A stretch of DNA of 5,862 nt from CAG-103 sp963627135 (GCA_963627135.1 CAVFZY010000009.1:1-5862), one strand, 5' to 3'; positions 1-5,561 are shown, counted from the first letter of the stretch. Made by a program: numbers and translations. The notes: generated by a model from the sequence alone, not told the origin.

Positions 1-782
1 TCGTCGTAGTGCATCAGAAATTCACCGGCCTGAATACCGCCTGCGGAAAAGCCCATGACGGCAATATCATCTGGGTCAATGCCGTAGACCTCTGCATTTT
101 TACGGACAAATCGAACGGCTCTTGCCACATCCAGTGCGCCTTCCTCCTGCATATAGGGAGACAGGCGATAGTCCACGATAAAGGTCTGGAAGCCCAGCTC
201 CCGCAGTGCTGCGGCGGTGGGCAGCGAATCGGTGTAATTGCCCCGGAACTGATAAGCGCCGCCAGCCATCAGCACAACAGCGCCTTTCGGCTCCACGCCC
301 TCCCGGACGGGAATGGCGGTGACATATGGGCGGAAGTCATAGTTGTCGAAATATCCGGTCATGTCCTGCGTAAATTTCGTCTTGGCGGGGACATTGCCCT
401 CCTCCCACAAATACAGAACCTGAATATTCGTGGGGTCTGCCGCTGTATTCAGCACCGTATCATTTCCTGCCGGTTCCGGCATCTTTTGCAGCATTGCCGT
501 GCGGGAATAACCGGAAATTTTACCGCTGCCGTAGTTGTAGGCCGCCGGAAAATCGTCGGGTGTCGCCACGGTGTCCGCCGAAGATCCGTCACGCAGATCG
601 TCGATTGGCTCGGTGAGGGAGGAACTGTTTTCACTTGGTTTTGTCGTCATGGCATCCTCAATGGCCGCAACGCCATTTTCCAGCTCACCGCCGGGAGTCT
701 CCACGGACTCCCGGCCACAGGCAGTCAGTGACACGCCCATGAGAAGCGCAAGCATTGCGGCGAAAACTTGATTTCTACGCAT
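1..782 (-). CDS. Lipoprotein alpha/beta hydrolase (esterase-like), C-terminus beyond window
   Basis: The reading frame is open from an ATG at 782 to the window edge, giving about 260 residues with no stop. The N-terminus is a lipoprotein signal: basic MRRN, a hydrophobic stretch, then lipobox L-T-A-C with Cys22 as the lipidation site. A polar low-complexity linker follows. The catalytic part contains an oxyanion-type LMAGGAYQFRG segment, the strand VDYRLSP, a DVARAVRFVRKNA helix and the nucleophile elbow GFSAGG, with Ser near residue 246. This order is typical of carboxylesterase/BD-FAE-like alpha/beta hydrolases. The catalytic Asp and His should lie outside the window. The ATG overlaps the stop of the upstream flavodoxin as TAATG, so translation is probably coupled and this is the fourth gene of the operon. 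The substrate is unknown; an acylated sugar or small ester at the cell surface is only a family-based guess. Confidence 0.85.
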   Translation of the reverse strand, partial: MRRNQVFAAMLALLMGVSLTACGRESVETPGGELENGVAAIEDAMTTKPSENSSSLTEPIDDLRDGSSADTVATPDDFPAAYNYGSGKISGYSRTAMLQKMPEPAGNDTVLNTAADPTNIQVLYLWEEGNVPAKTKFTQDMTGYFDNYDFRPYVTAIPVREGVEPKGAVVLMAGGAYQFRGNYTDSLPTAAALRELGFQTFIVDYRLSPYMQEEGALDVARAVRFVRKNAEVYGIDPDDIAVMGFSAGGIQAGEFLMHYD

Positions 783-1453
783 TACAGGCCCATTCCGTTG
801 ACCCAGGACTGTACATCAGCGCTGGAAGCGCCGGAGGAGAACCGCTGACCCTCCTGCCAATCGCCGGTACCGGCCATCTCGGCCAGCAGGCTACCGCTCT
901 GACCCATGCCGGAGGAGGAAGAGGTCGCGAAGGGAATGACCATCTTTCCGGAGAAATCGTTATTTTTTACAAAATTGTCAACAGGCCATGCCGCGATACC
1001 CCACCAGATGGGATAGCCGATAAACACGGTGTCGTACTCGTCCCAGTTCTCCACATCCGTGGTAGTCAGAGGGACATCCCGCAGGGATTCGTCATCATGC
1101 TCCCGGCTGACCCGGCTGTCGCTGTTCGTCCAGTTCAGGTCATCGCTGGTGTAAACTTCGGTGGGAACAATTTCAAACAGGTCGCCGCCTGCGGCTTCGG
1201 CAATGTCCTCGGCTACGCGCTTGGTGTTGCCGCTGGCGGAGTAGTAGACCACCAACACCTTGCCGCCGGAGGTGGTGTTGTCCGGATCCGCCGCTGAGGT
1301 GTCATCCGGCGTTTCCGCAGGGATGCTTTCAGCGGGAGTGTCATTGGACGGTGTCTGTGTAGGGGTATTATTTGTTTTGCTGCCGCAGGCGGCGAGGGAC
1401 AGGATCATCATGACTGCCAAAAGCAGACTGCCGAGTTTCTGAACATTTTTCAT
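782..1453 (-). CDS. Surface lipoprotein flavodoxin
   Basis: The 223-residue protein has two parts. Residues 1-23 are a lipoprotein signal (MKNVQK, hydrophobic core, lipobox L20-A-A-C23), followed by a Thr/Pro/Asp/Ser-rich linker to about residue 64. Residues 65-223 are a flavodoxin-like domain: strand KVLVVYYS, then the FMN-phosphate loop S72-A-S-G-N-T77, then a GYPIWWG segment at about 146-152 whose aromatic residues are placed to stack on the isoalloxazine ring. It resembles the Flavodoxin_4 type found in clostridia. A strong AGGAGGA ribosome site (1461-1467) precedes the ATG, and the gene starts 21 bp after the broken hydrolase ends. Its stop overlaps the next start by one base. Flavodoxins normally carry electrons in the cytoplasm, so the lipobox implies an exported, membrane-anchored flavoprotein. 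Its partner is unknown. Confidence 0.9.
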   Translation of the reverse strand: MKNVQKLGSLLLAVMMILSLAACGSKTNNTPTQTPSNDTPAESIPAETPDDTSAADPDNTTSGGKVLVVYYSASGNTKRVAEDIAEAAGGDLFEIVPTEVYTSDDLNWTNSDSRVSREHDDESLRDVPLTTTDVENWDEYDTVFIGYPIWWGIAAWPVDNFVKNNDFSGKMVIPFATSSSSGMGQSGSLLAEMAGTGDWQEGQRFSSGASSADVQSWVNGMGL

Positions 1454-1474
1454 AAGATTATCCTCCTATCGTTT

Positions 1475-2591
1475 TTATTTCACATTTTCCTGAATCCAGT
1501 TTTCAATGTGATCCGCAATCACATCATTGTTCAGGTCTTGGAACATAGAGTGGTCATTGCCGGTGATGCCCTCCTGGGGGAGATCCACCACGGTGCAGTT
1601 GCCGCCCTGCTCATTGTAGGCATCGCGGAAATCGTAGCACGCCTGACGCATGGCCTGCCACATCATAGTCGCCTGAATCGCCGGATCACCGTTGTCGATG
1701 TAATCGCCAAAGTACATGGTAACGGGAATGTTCTTCTCCAGCACTGCCTTGAAATCCTCACTGTCTGCGCCGGGCGCTCCGCCGGGCTCAATGGCAACAA
1801 TGGCGGCAATGTGGTCGGTGTAGCGTGCCGCCGTCCAGCCGGGGCCGCCTCCCTGCGAATGGGTCACCAGAATAGAGTTCTTTCCGGTGCGCTCATACAC
1901 CTCGTCAATGGTGGTAGCCACGGCCTTTGCCATGGTCTCGTTGTCAAAATCGCCGCCCATGTCAGAGGTCATGCCGGTATCCGGCGTCATTTGACGGAAG
2001 AACTGATCCACAGACGCGGCATCATTGGGAAACTGAGAGCCGTCATTGGCAACGGACTCGCCATTCTCCCAGCGGCCAATGCGGAACTGGGTGTACCAGC
2101 GCTGATCCAGCGTCTTGGTGCTGATATCGCCGCTGACGGAGGTGCGCCTGCTTCACCGCGCCGGGGCTCGTCAATGAGGAACACACCGTGGCCTTTGCGG
2201 AGGAACATATTCGACCAGCCCTCCCGGCCGTCCGGCGTGGTCATCCAGCCCATGCGGGACTGACCGTAGCCGTGGAGGAACACCATGGGCAGACCTGTTT
2301 CGTTCTCAGGAATCTGATAGAGTACATTGGCGTGATCCACATGGGCAGTCTGTCCGGCTCCGGTTTCCTCCCACTGGTTCTCCGGGTCAAAAGTTCCGTC
2401 AGAGGTCACGGTAATACCGCCTGCGGAGAAAATGCCCTGCTCCGCGATGGACAGCACCTTGCTGTCGGCGATGCCAGTATGGTCAGTCTCGGAAGTGTTG
2501 TCCTGCTGAATATTGCCAATGGTTATGCTGCTGCAGGCGGCAAGGCTAAGTACGAGCACGACGCTCAGCAGTAGTGCAGTTAGTTTTTTAT
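1475..2591 (-). pseudogene. Lipoprotein alpha/beta hydrolase, disrupted by a lost start-codon base and a frameshift
   Basis: Two frames together make one hydrolase of about 370 residues. The upstream frame carries a lipoprotein signal ending L-A-A-C, then the oxyanion motif FLHGYGQS and VFLIDEPRRGEAG. It then runs into a nonsense tail ending at 1987. The downstream frame continues the protein as RTSVSGDISTKTLDQRWYTQ from about 2146, then ILVTHSQGGG (Ser nucleophile), VTMYFGDYIDNGDP (probable acid) and GNDHSMFQDL (probable His), stopping at 1475. One missing base near 2147-2149 (GGCGCACC where GGCCGCACC would fit) joins the frames. At the 5' end the minus strand reads ACCAT then six A then CTAACTGCA; restoring one G after AT gives M-K-K-L-T-A-L-L-L-S in frame with the signal. 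A GGAAGG ribosome site is present at 2603-2608. It lies between the dehydrogenase and flavodoxin in the operon. Either real decay or sequence error is possible. Confidence 0.82.
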
Positions 2592-2612
2592 GGTAAAATC
2601 ATCCTTCCAATC

Positions 2613-3770
2613 TTATTTGCATTCGCAAAGAATTTCGTAAATTTCATCGTGGGTCAGCTTCTTGCAGCAGCCGGGGGTGAGCACGGTAGAATCGGCAACG
2701 GCGCGGAAGTCCGTGTCGGAAGGAATACCCAGTTCGGCAAAGGTGGTAGGCAGACCAATTTCCTTGATGAAGCTGCTCAGCGCGTTGATGCCGGAAAGCG
2801 CGGTCTCCTCATCGCTGCTCTTAGGCACAATGCCCCAGACATTCTGCGCCCAGCGGGCAAACCGCGCCGCGCCGGACTTGTAGATGTGACGGTACAAAAC
2901 AGGGTGAATCACCGCCAGCCCTGCACCGTGGTTGCAGTTGGTGTAAGCCCCCAGCTGGTGTTCAATCATATGGCCCTGAAAATCCGTGACCTTGCCGATC
3001 TTCAGCACGCCGTTCTCCGCCATGGCAGACGCCCAGCCCAGTTCGCTTCTGGCTTCGTAATTTTTCGGGTCGGTCAGCAGCACACGGATGTTGCGGATGA
3101 CGCTGCGCATAACGGCTTCACCCAAGTCATCGGAGAGGTTGTTTTCATCGGGCTTGCCGAAATAGGCCTCCATCGCGTGGCTCAGGATGTCGAACGCGCC
3201 GGAGATGACCTGCTTCATGGGAACGGACATTGTGTAGTCGGGGTCAAGGAAAGCAAAATCCGCCTGCGCGCCCCACAGTGCGCCCTTGATCTTCTTTTCT
3301 TCGTGGGTGATGACCGCGCCGTTGTTCATTTCCGAGCCGGTGCCGAACACGGTAACGATGGTTCCGAGGGGAATGAAATTCGTGGGCAGCGTGTGCTTCC
3401 TGTACTGCATCTCCCAGATGTCCTCATCGAGATTTGCCTGTGCGGAGATGACCTTGCAGCAGTCGGATACGCTTCCGCCGCCCACGGCGAGGATCAGGTC
3501 AACATGGTTTTCCCGTGCCAGCTTCGCGCCCTCCTGCACCTTGGCATAGGTGGGGTTGGACATGATGCCGGAGAACTCCACGATGCGCTTGCCCGCGGCG
3601 TTCAGGATGCCCATGGCCTCGTCATACACACCGTTGCGCTTGATGGAGCCACTGCCATAGGCCAGCATGACGGTTTCACCATAGTTCCCCAGCAGACTGC
3701 CGAGGTACTCCTTCACGCCGCCCTTGCCAAAATACACCTTGGTCTTGTTCTCAAAAATAAAGTTGTTCAT
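2613..3770 (-). CDS. Iron-containing alcohol dehydrogenase (YqhD/BdhA-type)
   Basis: The 385-residue protein is full length for the group III metal-dependent alcohol dehydrogenases, which reversibly reduce aldehydes to alcohols with NAD(P)H in the cytoplasm. The N-terminal nucleotide-binding half contains the strand TKVYFGKG, YGSGSIKRNGVYDE (about 38-51), the SNPT segment (71-74) and the GGGS phosphate-binding loop (97-100), followed by GTGSEMNNGAVIT (143-155). The metal ligands are all present and fall at the YqhD positions: D194 and H198 in FDILSHAMEAYF, H267 in FQGHMIEH, and H281 in NCNHGAGLAV. The closest relatives by eye are butanol dehydrogenase-like proteins. The cofactor choice and the true aldehyde are not resolved. 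An AGAAAGGA ribosome site lies about 10 bases before the ATG. It is the first gene of the minus-strand operon and starts about 75 bases after the predicted transcription start of the MerR-type promoter. Confidence 0.95.
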   Translation of the reverse strand: MNNFIFENKTKVYFGKGGVKEYLGSLLGNYGETVMLAYGSGSIKRNGVYDEAMGILNAAGKRIVEFSGIMSNPTYAKVQEGAKLARENHVDLILAVGGGSVSDCCKVISAQANLDEDIWEMQYRKHTLPTNFIPLGTIVTVFGTGSEMNNGAVITHEEKKIKGALWGAQADFAFLDPDYTMSVPMKQVISGAFDILSHAMEAYFGKPDENNLSDDLGEAVMRSVIRNIRVLLTDPKNYEARSELGWASAMAENGVLKIGKVTDFQGHMIEHQLGAYTNCNHGAGLAVIHPVLYRHIYKSGAARFARWAQNVWGIVPKSSDEETALSGINALSSFIKEIGLPTTFAELGIPSDTDFRAVADSTVLTPGCCKKLTHDEIYEILCECK

Positions 3771-3850
3771 AAAAACGCGTCCTTTCTGACATCTTGCGTA
3801 AATTAAGATTCTGTGTTATCATACGGTGGATACATCCGGTTGATAGTGTC

Positions 3851-3882
3851 GATTGTAATAACCGGTAGTTACAATCGGTCAA
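3851..3882 (-). promoter_or_regulatory. MerR-type promoter and operator for the dehydrogenase operon
   Basis: On the minus strand a -35 box TTGACC (3882-3877) and a -10 box TACAAT (3857-3852) are separated by 19 bp, longer than the usual 17. The spacer and -10 sit in a 26-bp dyad at 3851-3876: outer arms GATTGTAA and TTACAATC match perfectly over 8 bp, and the centre ACCGGT is itself palindromic, with two mismatched bases on each side. Over-long spacers carrying a dyad are the hallmark of MerR-family activation, in which the bound dimer untwists the spacer so that RNA polymerase can open the promoter. The divergent MerR gene next to it is the obvious ligand. Transcription should start near 3845. 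A promoter for the regulator itself in the other direction is not clear by eye. Confidence 0.88.
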
Positions 3883-3932
3883 GAGGTTTTGAACTTAAAT
3901 TTGCGAATTTTTTGTAAACAGTGAGGAATATG

Positions 3933-4340
3933 ATGCTTTATACGATGCTGCAAGCCTGCCGGGAAACGGGAATGACCTATCAGGCGCTGAAATTTTACTG
4001 CAACGAAGGTTTGGTCCCCAATGTGAAGCGAGACAAGAACAACCGCCGTGTGTTCGACGAGCGGGACGTTGCGTGGATCAACAGCCTGACATGCCTGAAA
4101 AAGTGCGGCATGAGCATTCAGGAGATGAAGGAGTACCTCGCCCTGTGCCTGCAAGGAGAAAGTACGATTCCCCAGCGCAAGAAAATGCTGGCGCAGAAGC
4201 AGGAGGCGCTGCGCGAGACGATGCGGGAATTGCAGGAGAGCATCGCCTATATCGACTGGAAGCAGCACTTCTATGACGAGATTCTCTCCGGTCAGCGCCC
4301 GTATGAGAGCAATCTGATTTCCAACGAAAAATCGAACTAA
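3933..4340 (+). CDS. MerR-family transcriptional regulator, AdhR/NmlR-like
   Basis: This is a 135-residue dimeric DNA-binding activator. The N-terminal winged helix-turn-helix is seen in ACRETGMTYQALKFYCNEGL, followed by the wing NNRRVFDERDV. The segment SLTCLKKCGMSIQEMKEYLALCLQG and the following TIPQRKKMLAQKQEAL match the layout of AdhR/NmlR-type regulators. A long coiled-coil dimerisation helix covers about residues 80-115. C54, in TCLKK, is at the position of the reactive cysteine in that group; C58 is an extra cysteine nearby. AdhR and NmlR respond to aldehydes or other electrophiles, so induction by a reactive carbonyl is inferred. I chose the ATG at 3933 because GAGG (3923-3926) sits 6 bases upstream; an ATG at 3930 or a GTG at 3921 is possible but the spacing is worse. 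It is divergent from the operon it probably controls, and its stop overlaps that of the convergent hydrolase. Confidence 0.9.
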   Translation: MLYTMLQACRETGMTYQALKFYCNEGLVPNVKRDKNNRRVFDERDVAWINSLTCLKKCGMSIQEMKEYLALCLQGESTIPQRKKMLAQKQEALRETMRELQESIAYIDWKQHFYDEILSGQRPYESNLISNEKSN

Positions 4341-4936
4341 GCTTTCATCTGCTTTTCCCAGAACGCCACAGCGTCATCCAGCCATCCCTCGGCGCTTGTG
4401 CCGACGCCAAGACCGAAGCCGTGGCCCAGACCGGGATAGACATGAAATTCCGTGTCGATACCGGCCTCCTGCATGGCATCCAGCCGCGCCTGCATGACGC
4501 GCCAGTTGGCGATGCCGTCCCTGTCACCGACGCAGGCATAGGTGGGCGGGTCATTTTCGGAATACTCGCTCAATCCCGTATACTGCATGATGACCGCACC
4601 GGGACGGGGAAGATCACCGCCGCCAAAGGCTTCTGCACCATAAGTCCCCAACCACGCCGCCATCCGTGCGCCTGCCGAGCCGCCCCAGAGGGAGTAGCAG
4701 TCGGTGTCCACTTCCAACTCGTCCGCGCGGTCGAAGATGAAGCGGATGGCTCTTGCCAGATCCTCACAGGCGGTCTGTGCGCCGGGGCGATAAATGAGGG
4801 CGAAGGCGTTGTAACCTTTCTTGGAAAGCTCCAGCGCATGAGGGAAGCTGTCCTGCATGCCTTTTCCGCAATCATTGTATTTATCCGGGGTCATATCTTG
4901 CCCAGATTGAAGCTCAATGACCGTACCCAGCCGCAC
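4337..4936 (-). CDS. Truncated alpha/beta hydrolase fused to an HsdS segment
   Basis: From about codon 27 (4858) onward the protein is the C-terminal part of an esterase-type alpha/beta hydrolase: SFPHALELSKKGYNAFALIY, EDLARAIRFIFDRADEL, the nucleophile elbow WGGSAGA, CVGDRDGIANW with the probable catalytic Asp, and YPGLGHGFGLG with the catalytic His, ending DDAVAFWEKQMKA. The N-terminal part with the expected oxyanion HGGG motif is absent. In its place residues 1-26 (from a GTG at 4936) belong to a type I restriction specificity subunit and the frame runs on through the junction. No convincing ribosome site precedes 4936, and the ATG at 4858 has GGAAAAGG only one base away. Without the oxyanion segment, activity is doubtful, so this may be a pseudogene. 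The stop overlaps the convergent MerR stop at 4337-4340. Confidence 0.75.
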   Translation of the reverse strand: MRLGTVIELQSGQDMTPDKYNDCGKGMQDSFPHALELSKKGYNAFALIYRPGAQTACEDLARAIRFIFDRADELEVDTDCYSLWGGSAGARMAAWLGTYGAEAFGGGDLPRPGAVIMQYTGLSEYSENDPPTYACVGDRDGIANWRVMQARLDAMQEAGIDTEFHVYPGLGHGFGLGVGTSAEGWLDDAVAFWEKQMKA

Positions 4937-5044
4937 CCATTCCCACGAATCGGGGATGTCAAACGGTACTTCATCCGCCAGCGACCGTACTTCATCGCCG
5001 ATTTTCTCATAAGGGGTATTATCAGAACTCGGCTGTTTAACGAA
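4859..5044 (-). pseudogene. Internal fragment of type I restriction specificity subunit (HsdS)
   Basis: In the minus-strand frame that continues into the hydrolase, the residues read PSSDNTPYEKIGDEV, RSLADEVPFDIPDSWEWVRLG and TVIELQSGQDMTPDKYNDCG. The piece PFDIPDSWEWVRLG is the recurrent entry to a target-recognition domain in HsdS proteins, and the preceding PYEKIGDEV is the usual linker found in clostridial HsdS. HsdS positions the HsdM/HsdR methyltransferase-nuclease on DNA and is about 400 residues or more; only about 60 residues are present. No start codon with a ribosome site lies upstream and no hsdM or hsdR is in the window, so this is a relic. The frame stays open to 5083, then meets TAA at 5086-5084. 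The recognition rests on motif memory and was not searched. Confidence 0.72.
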
Positions 5045-5093
5045 TACCCCCAGTAGTTCAACGATTACTCGGCGGTTTAACGATTACAACGAT
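5035..5093. repeat. Short direct-repeat cluster (GTTYAACGAWTAC)
   Basis: On the plus strand GTTTAACGAATAC (5035), GTTCAACGATTAC (5056) and GTTTAACGATTAC (5075) recur at 21- and 19-bp spacing. The first and third copies share a longer context, ACTCGGCKGTTTAACGAWTAC, exactly 40 bp apart (5027-5047 and 5067-5087). On the minus strand the core is TCGTTRAAC. The cluster lies at the upstream edge of the HsdS fragment. In other phases the 40-bp repeat would encode VFVKQPS and VIVKPPS, so it may be a partial duplication of HsdS linker sequence, or recombinase-binding sites. The function is unknown. Confidence 0.6.
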
Positions 5094-5126
5094 GCTGGAA
5101 ACCCAGAAAGCTGTAAAATACATAGG

Positions 5127-5157
5127 ACCCCGCCGCAGAATTACTCCGCAGCGGGGT
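5127..5157 (+). terminator. Possible rho-independent terminator (GC-rich hairpin)
   Basis: ACCCCGC (5127-5133) pairs with GCGGGGT (5151-5157), extended by two more pairs after one mismatch, with a loop of about 11 bases. TTCGTTT follows on the plus strand, a weak T-tract. It lies between the repeat cluster and the tRNA-Ser terminator. No plus-strand gene ends here now, so it may be left over from a deleted gene. The sequence between 5094 and 5207 otherwise shows no gene. Confidence 0.45.
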
Positions 5158-5207
5158 TCGTTTATGTGCCGAAATAGCTGAAAAGCCTTATTTCGAGCGG
5201 TTTTCGG

Positions 5208-5249
5208 GCATAGAAAAAGTCCACCGTAATTCTATCAAAATTACGGTGG
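5208..5249 (-). terminator. Rho-independent terminator of tRNA-Ser
   Basis: On the minus strand an 11-bp perfect stem, CCACCGTAATT (from 5249) with AATTACGGTGG (to 5221), encloses a 7-base loop and is followed by ACTTTTTC. It begins six bases after the CCA end of the tRNA-Ser gene, so it ends that transcript. Confidence 0.82.
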
Positions 5250-5254
5250 CATTA

Positions 5255-5343
5255 TGGCGGAGAGTAAGGGATTCGAACCCCTGTGGCGTTGCCGCCTAAC
5301 GGTTTTCAAGACCGCCCCGTTATGACCACTTCGGTAACTCTCC
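5255..5343 (-). tRNA. tRNA-Ser (anticodon TGA)
   Basis: The 89-nt minus-strand sequence folds as a class II tRNA. The acceptor stem is GGAGAGT (5343-5337) with ACTCTCC (5265-5259), discriminator G, and an encoded CCA (5257-5255). The anticodon loop CTTGAAA gives anticodon TGA (5308-5306), reading UCA serine codons. A long variable arm with stem GGCG/CGCC, as serine tRNAs have, precedes the T arm AGGGGTTCGAATCCCTT. A terminator follows directly. The nearest recognisable promoter on this strand is the consensus promoter at 5521-5549, about 180 bases upstream and beyond another terminator. Confidence 0.97.
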
Positions 5344-5360
5344 AAAGATACAGAAAGAGA

Positions 5361-5392
5361 AACAAGACGCCGGTCATCGGCGTCTTGTTTTT
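5361..5392 (-). terminator. Rho-independent terminator following a tRNA remnant
   Basis: A perfect 12-bp stem, AACAAGACGCCG (5361-5372) with CGGCGTCTTGTT (5378-5389), has a 5-base loop. On the minus strand it starts immediately after the CCA of the 23-nt tRNA remnant and is followed by TCTCTTTCTG; on the plus strand it is followed by TTT. It could therefore work in both directions. Its position fits a terminator for the tRNA that once stood here. Confidence 0.72.
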
Positions 5393-5414
5393 GGCGGAGA
5401 AGGAGGGATTTGAA
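5392..5414 (-). other. 3' remnant of a second tRNA gene (possible attachment site)
   Basis: On the minus strand these 23 nt read TTCAAAT (T loop), CCCTC (3' side of the T stem), CTTCTCC (3' side of the acceptor stem), G and CCA. The bases upstream (AAGGC instead of the expected GAGGG) do not form a T stem, and no matching GGAGAAG acceptor strand occurs within the next 120 bases. The tRNA therefore stops exactly at the T loop. The acceptor half suggests a serine-like tRNA, but the anticodon part is gone. This stretch, from T loop to CCA, is where many integrases recombine, so an att core is likely but not proven. Confidence 0.68.
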
Positions 5415-5440
5415 GCCTTTAAAAACGTCGATATATCAGC

Positions 5441-5471
5441 ACATAGCCGTCGCGGTGTGTAGACGCTATGT
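5441..5471. repeat. Inverted repeat of unknown role
   Basis: ACATAGCCGTC (5441-5451) faces GACGCTATGT (5462-5471) across a 10-base loop, giving ten pairs with one bulged C. No T-tract follows in either direction. It lies between the consensus promoter and the tRNA remnant, in 5415-5520, where no gene is visible. It could be a recombinase site or a structured leader. Confidence 0.5.
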
Positions 5472-5520
5472 TCAGCATGTAAGGAGGGTTTTCTGCCCTT
5501 CACACCCCGAGGCTGGCTCT

Positions 5521-5549
5521 ATTATAAGGTCATCCCCCGCGTTTGTCAA
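5521..5549 (-). promoter_or_regulatory. Perfect-consensus sigma-A promoter
   Basis: On the minus strand TTGACA (5549-5544) and TATAAT (5526-5521) are separated by exactly 17 bp. Transcription should begin near 5514 and run toward the tRNA remnant and tRNA-Ser. Such unregulated consensus promoters are typical of stable-RNA genes, and it probably drove the tRNA now reduced to its 3' end. It starts 12 bases after the holin fragment stop. Confidence 0.82.
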
Positions 5550-5561
5550 CCGCCACGGGAA

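Noticed and set aside
9..731. A 240-codon plus-strand open frame at the left end
   Set aside because: It is antisense to the lipoprotein hydrolase, which has a lipobox and a GFSAGG elbow; the plus-strand product shows no motif.
1987..2559. A separate 190-residue lipoprotein gene
   Set aside because: Its last 50 residues are out-of-frame reading of the hydrolase, and its GTG start falls inside the signal peptide. It is the front part of the disrupted gene.
2574..3806. A 410-codon plus-strand open frame across the dehydrogenase
   Set aside because: It mirrors the dehydrogenase gene. The minus strand has every metal ligand and cofactor motif and a ribosome site; the plus frame shows no recognisable domain.
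3921..3932. GTG at 3921 as the regulator start
   Set aside because: The GTG overlaps the GAGG ribosome site that serves the ATG at 3933, and the MerR fold begins right after the later start.
5035..5093. CRISPR array
   Set aside because: Only three short imperfect units, spacing of 19-21 bp with no true spacers, and no cas genes.
5306..5503. A small minus-strand protein of 65 residues
   Set aside because: It reads through the terminator hairpin and part of the tRNA-Ser gene, so it is an RNA-locus artefact.
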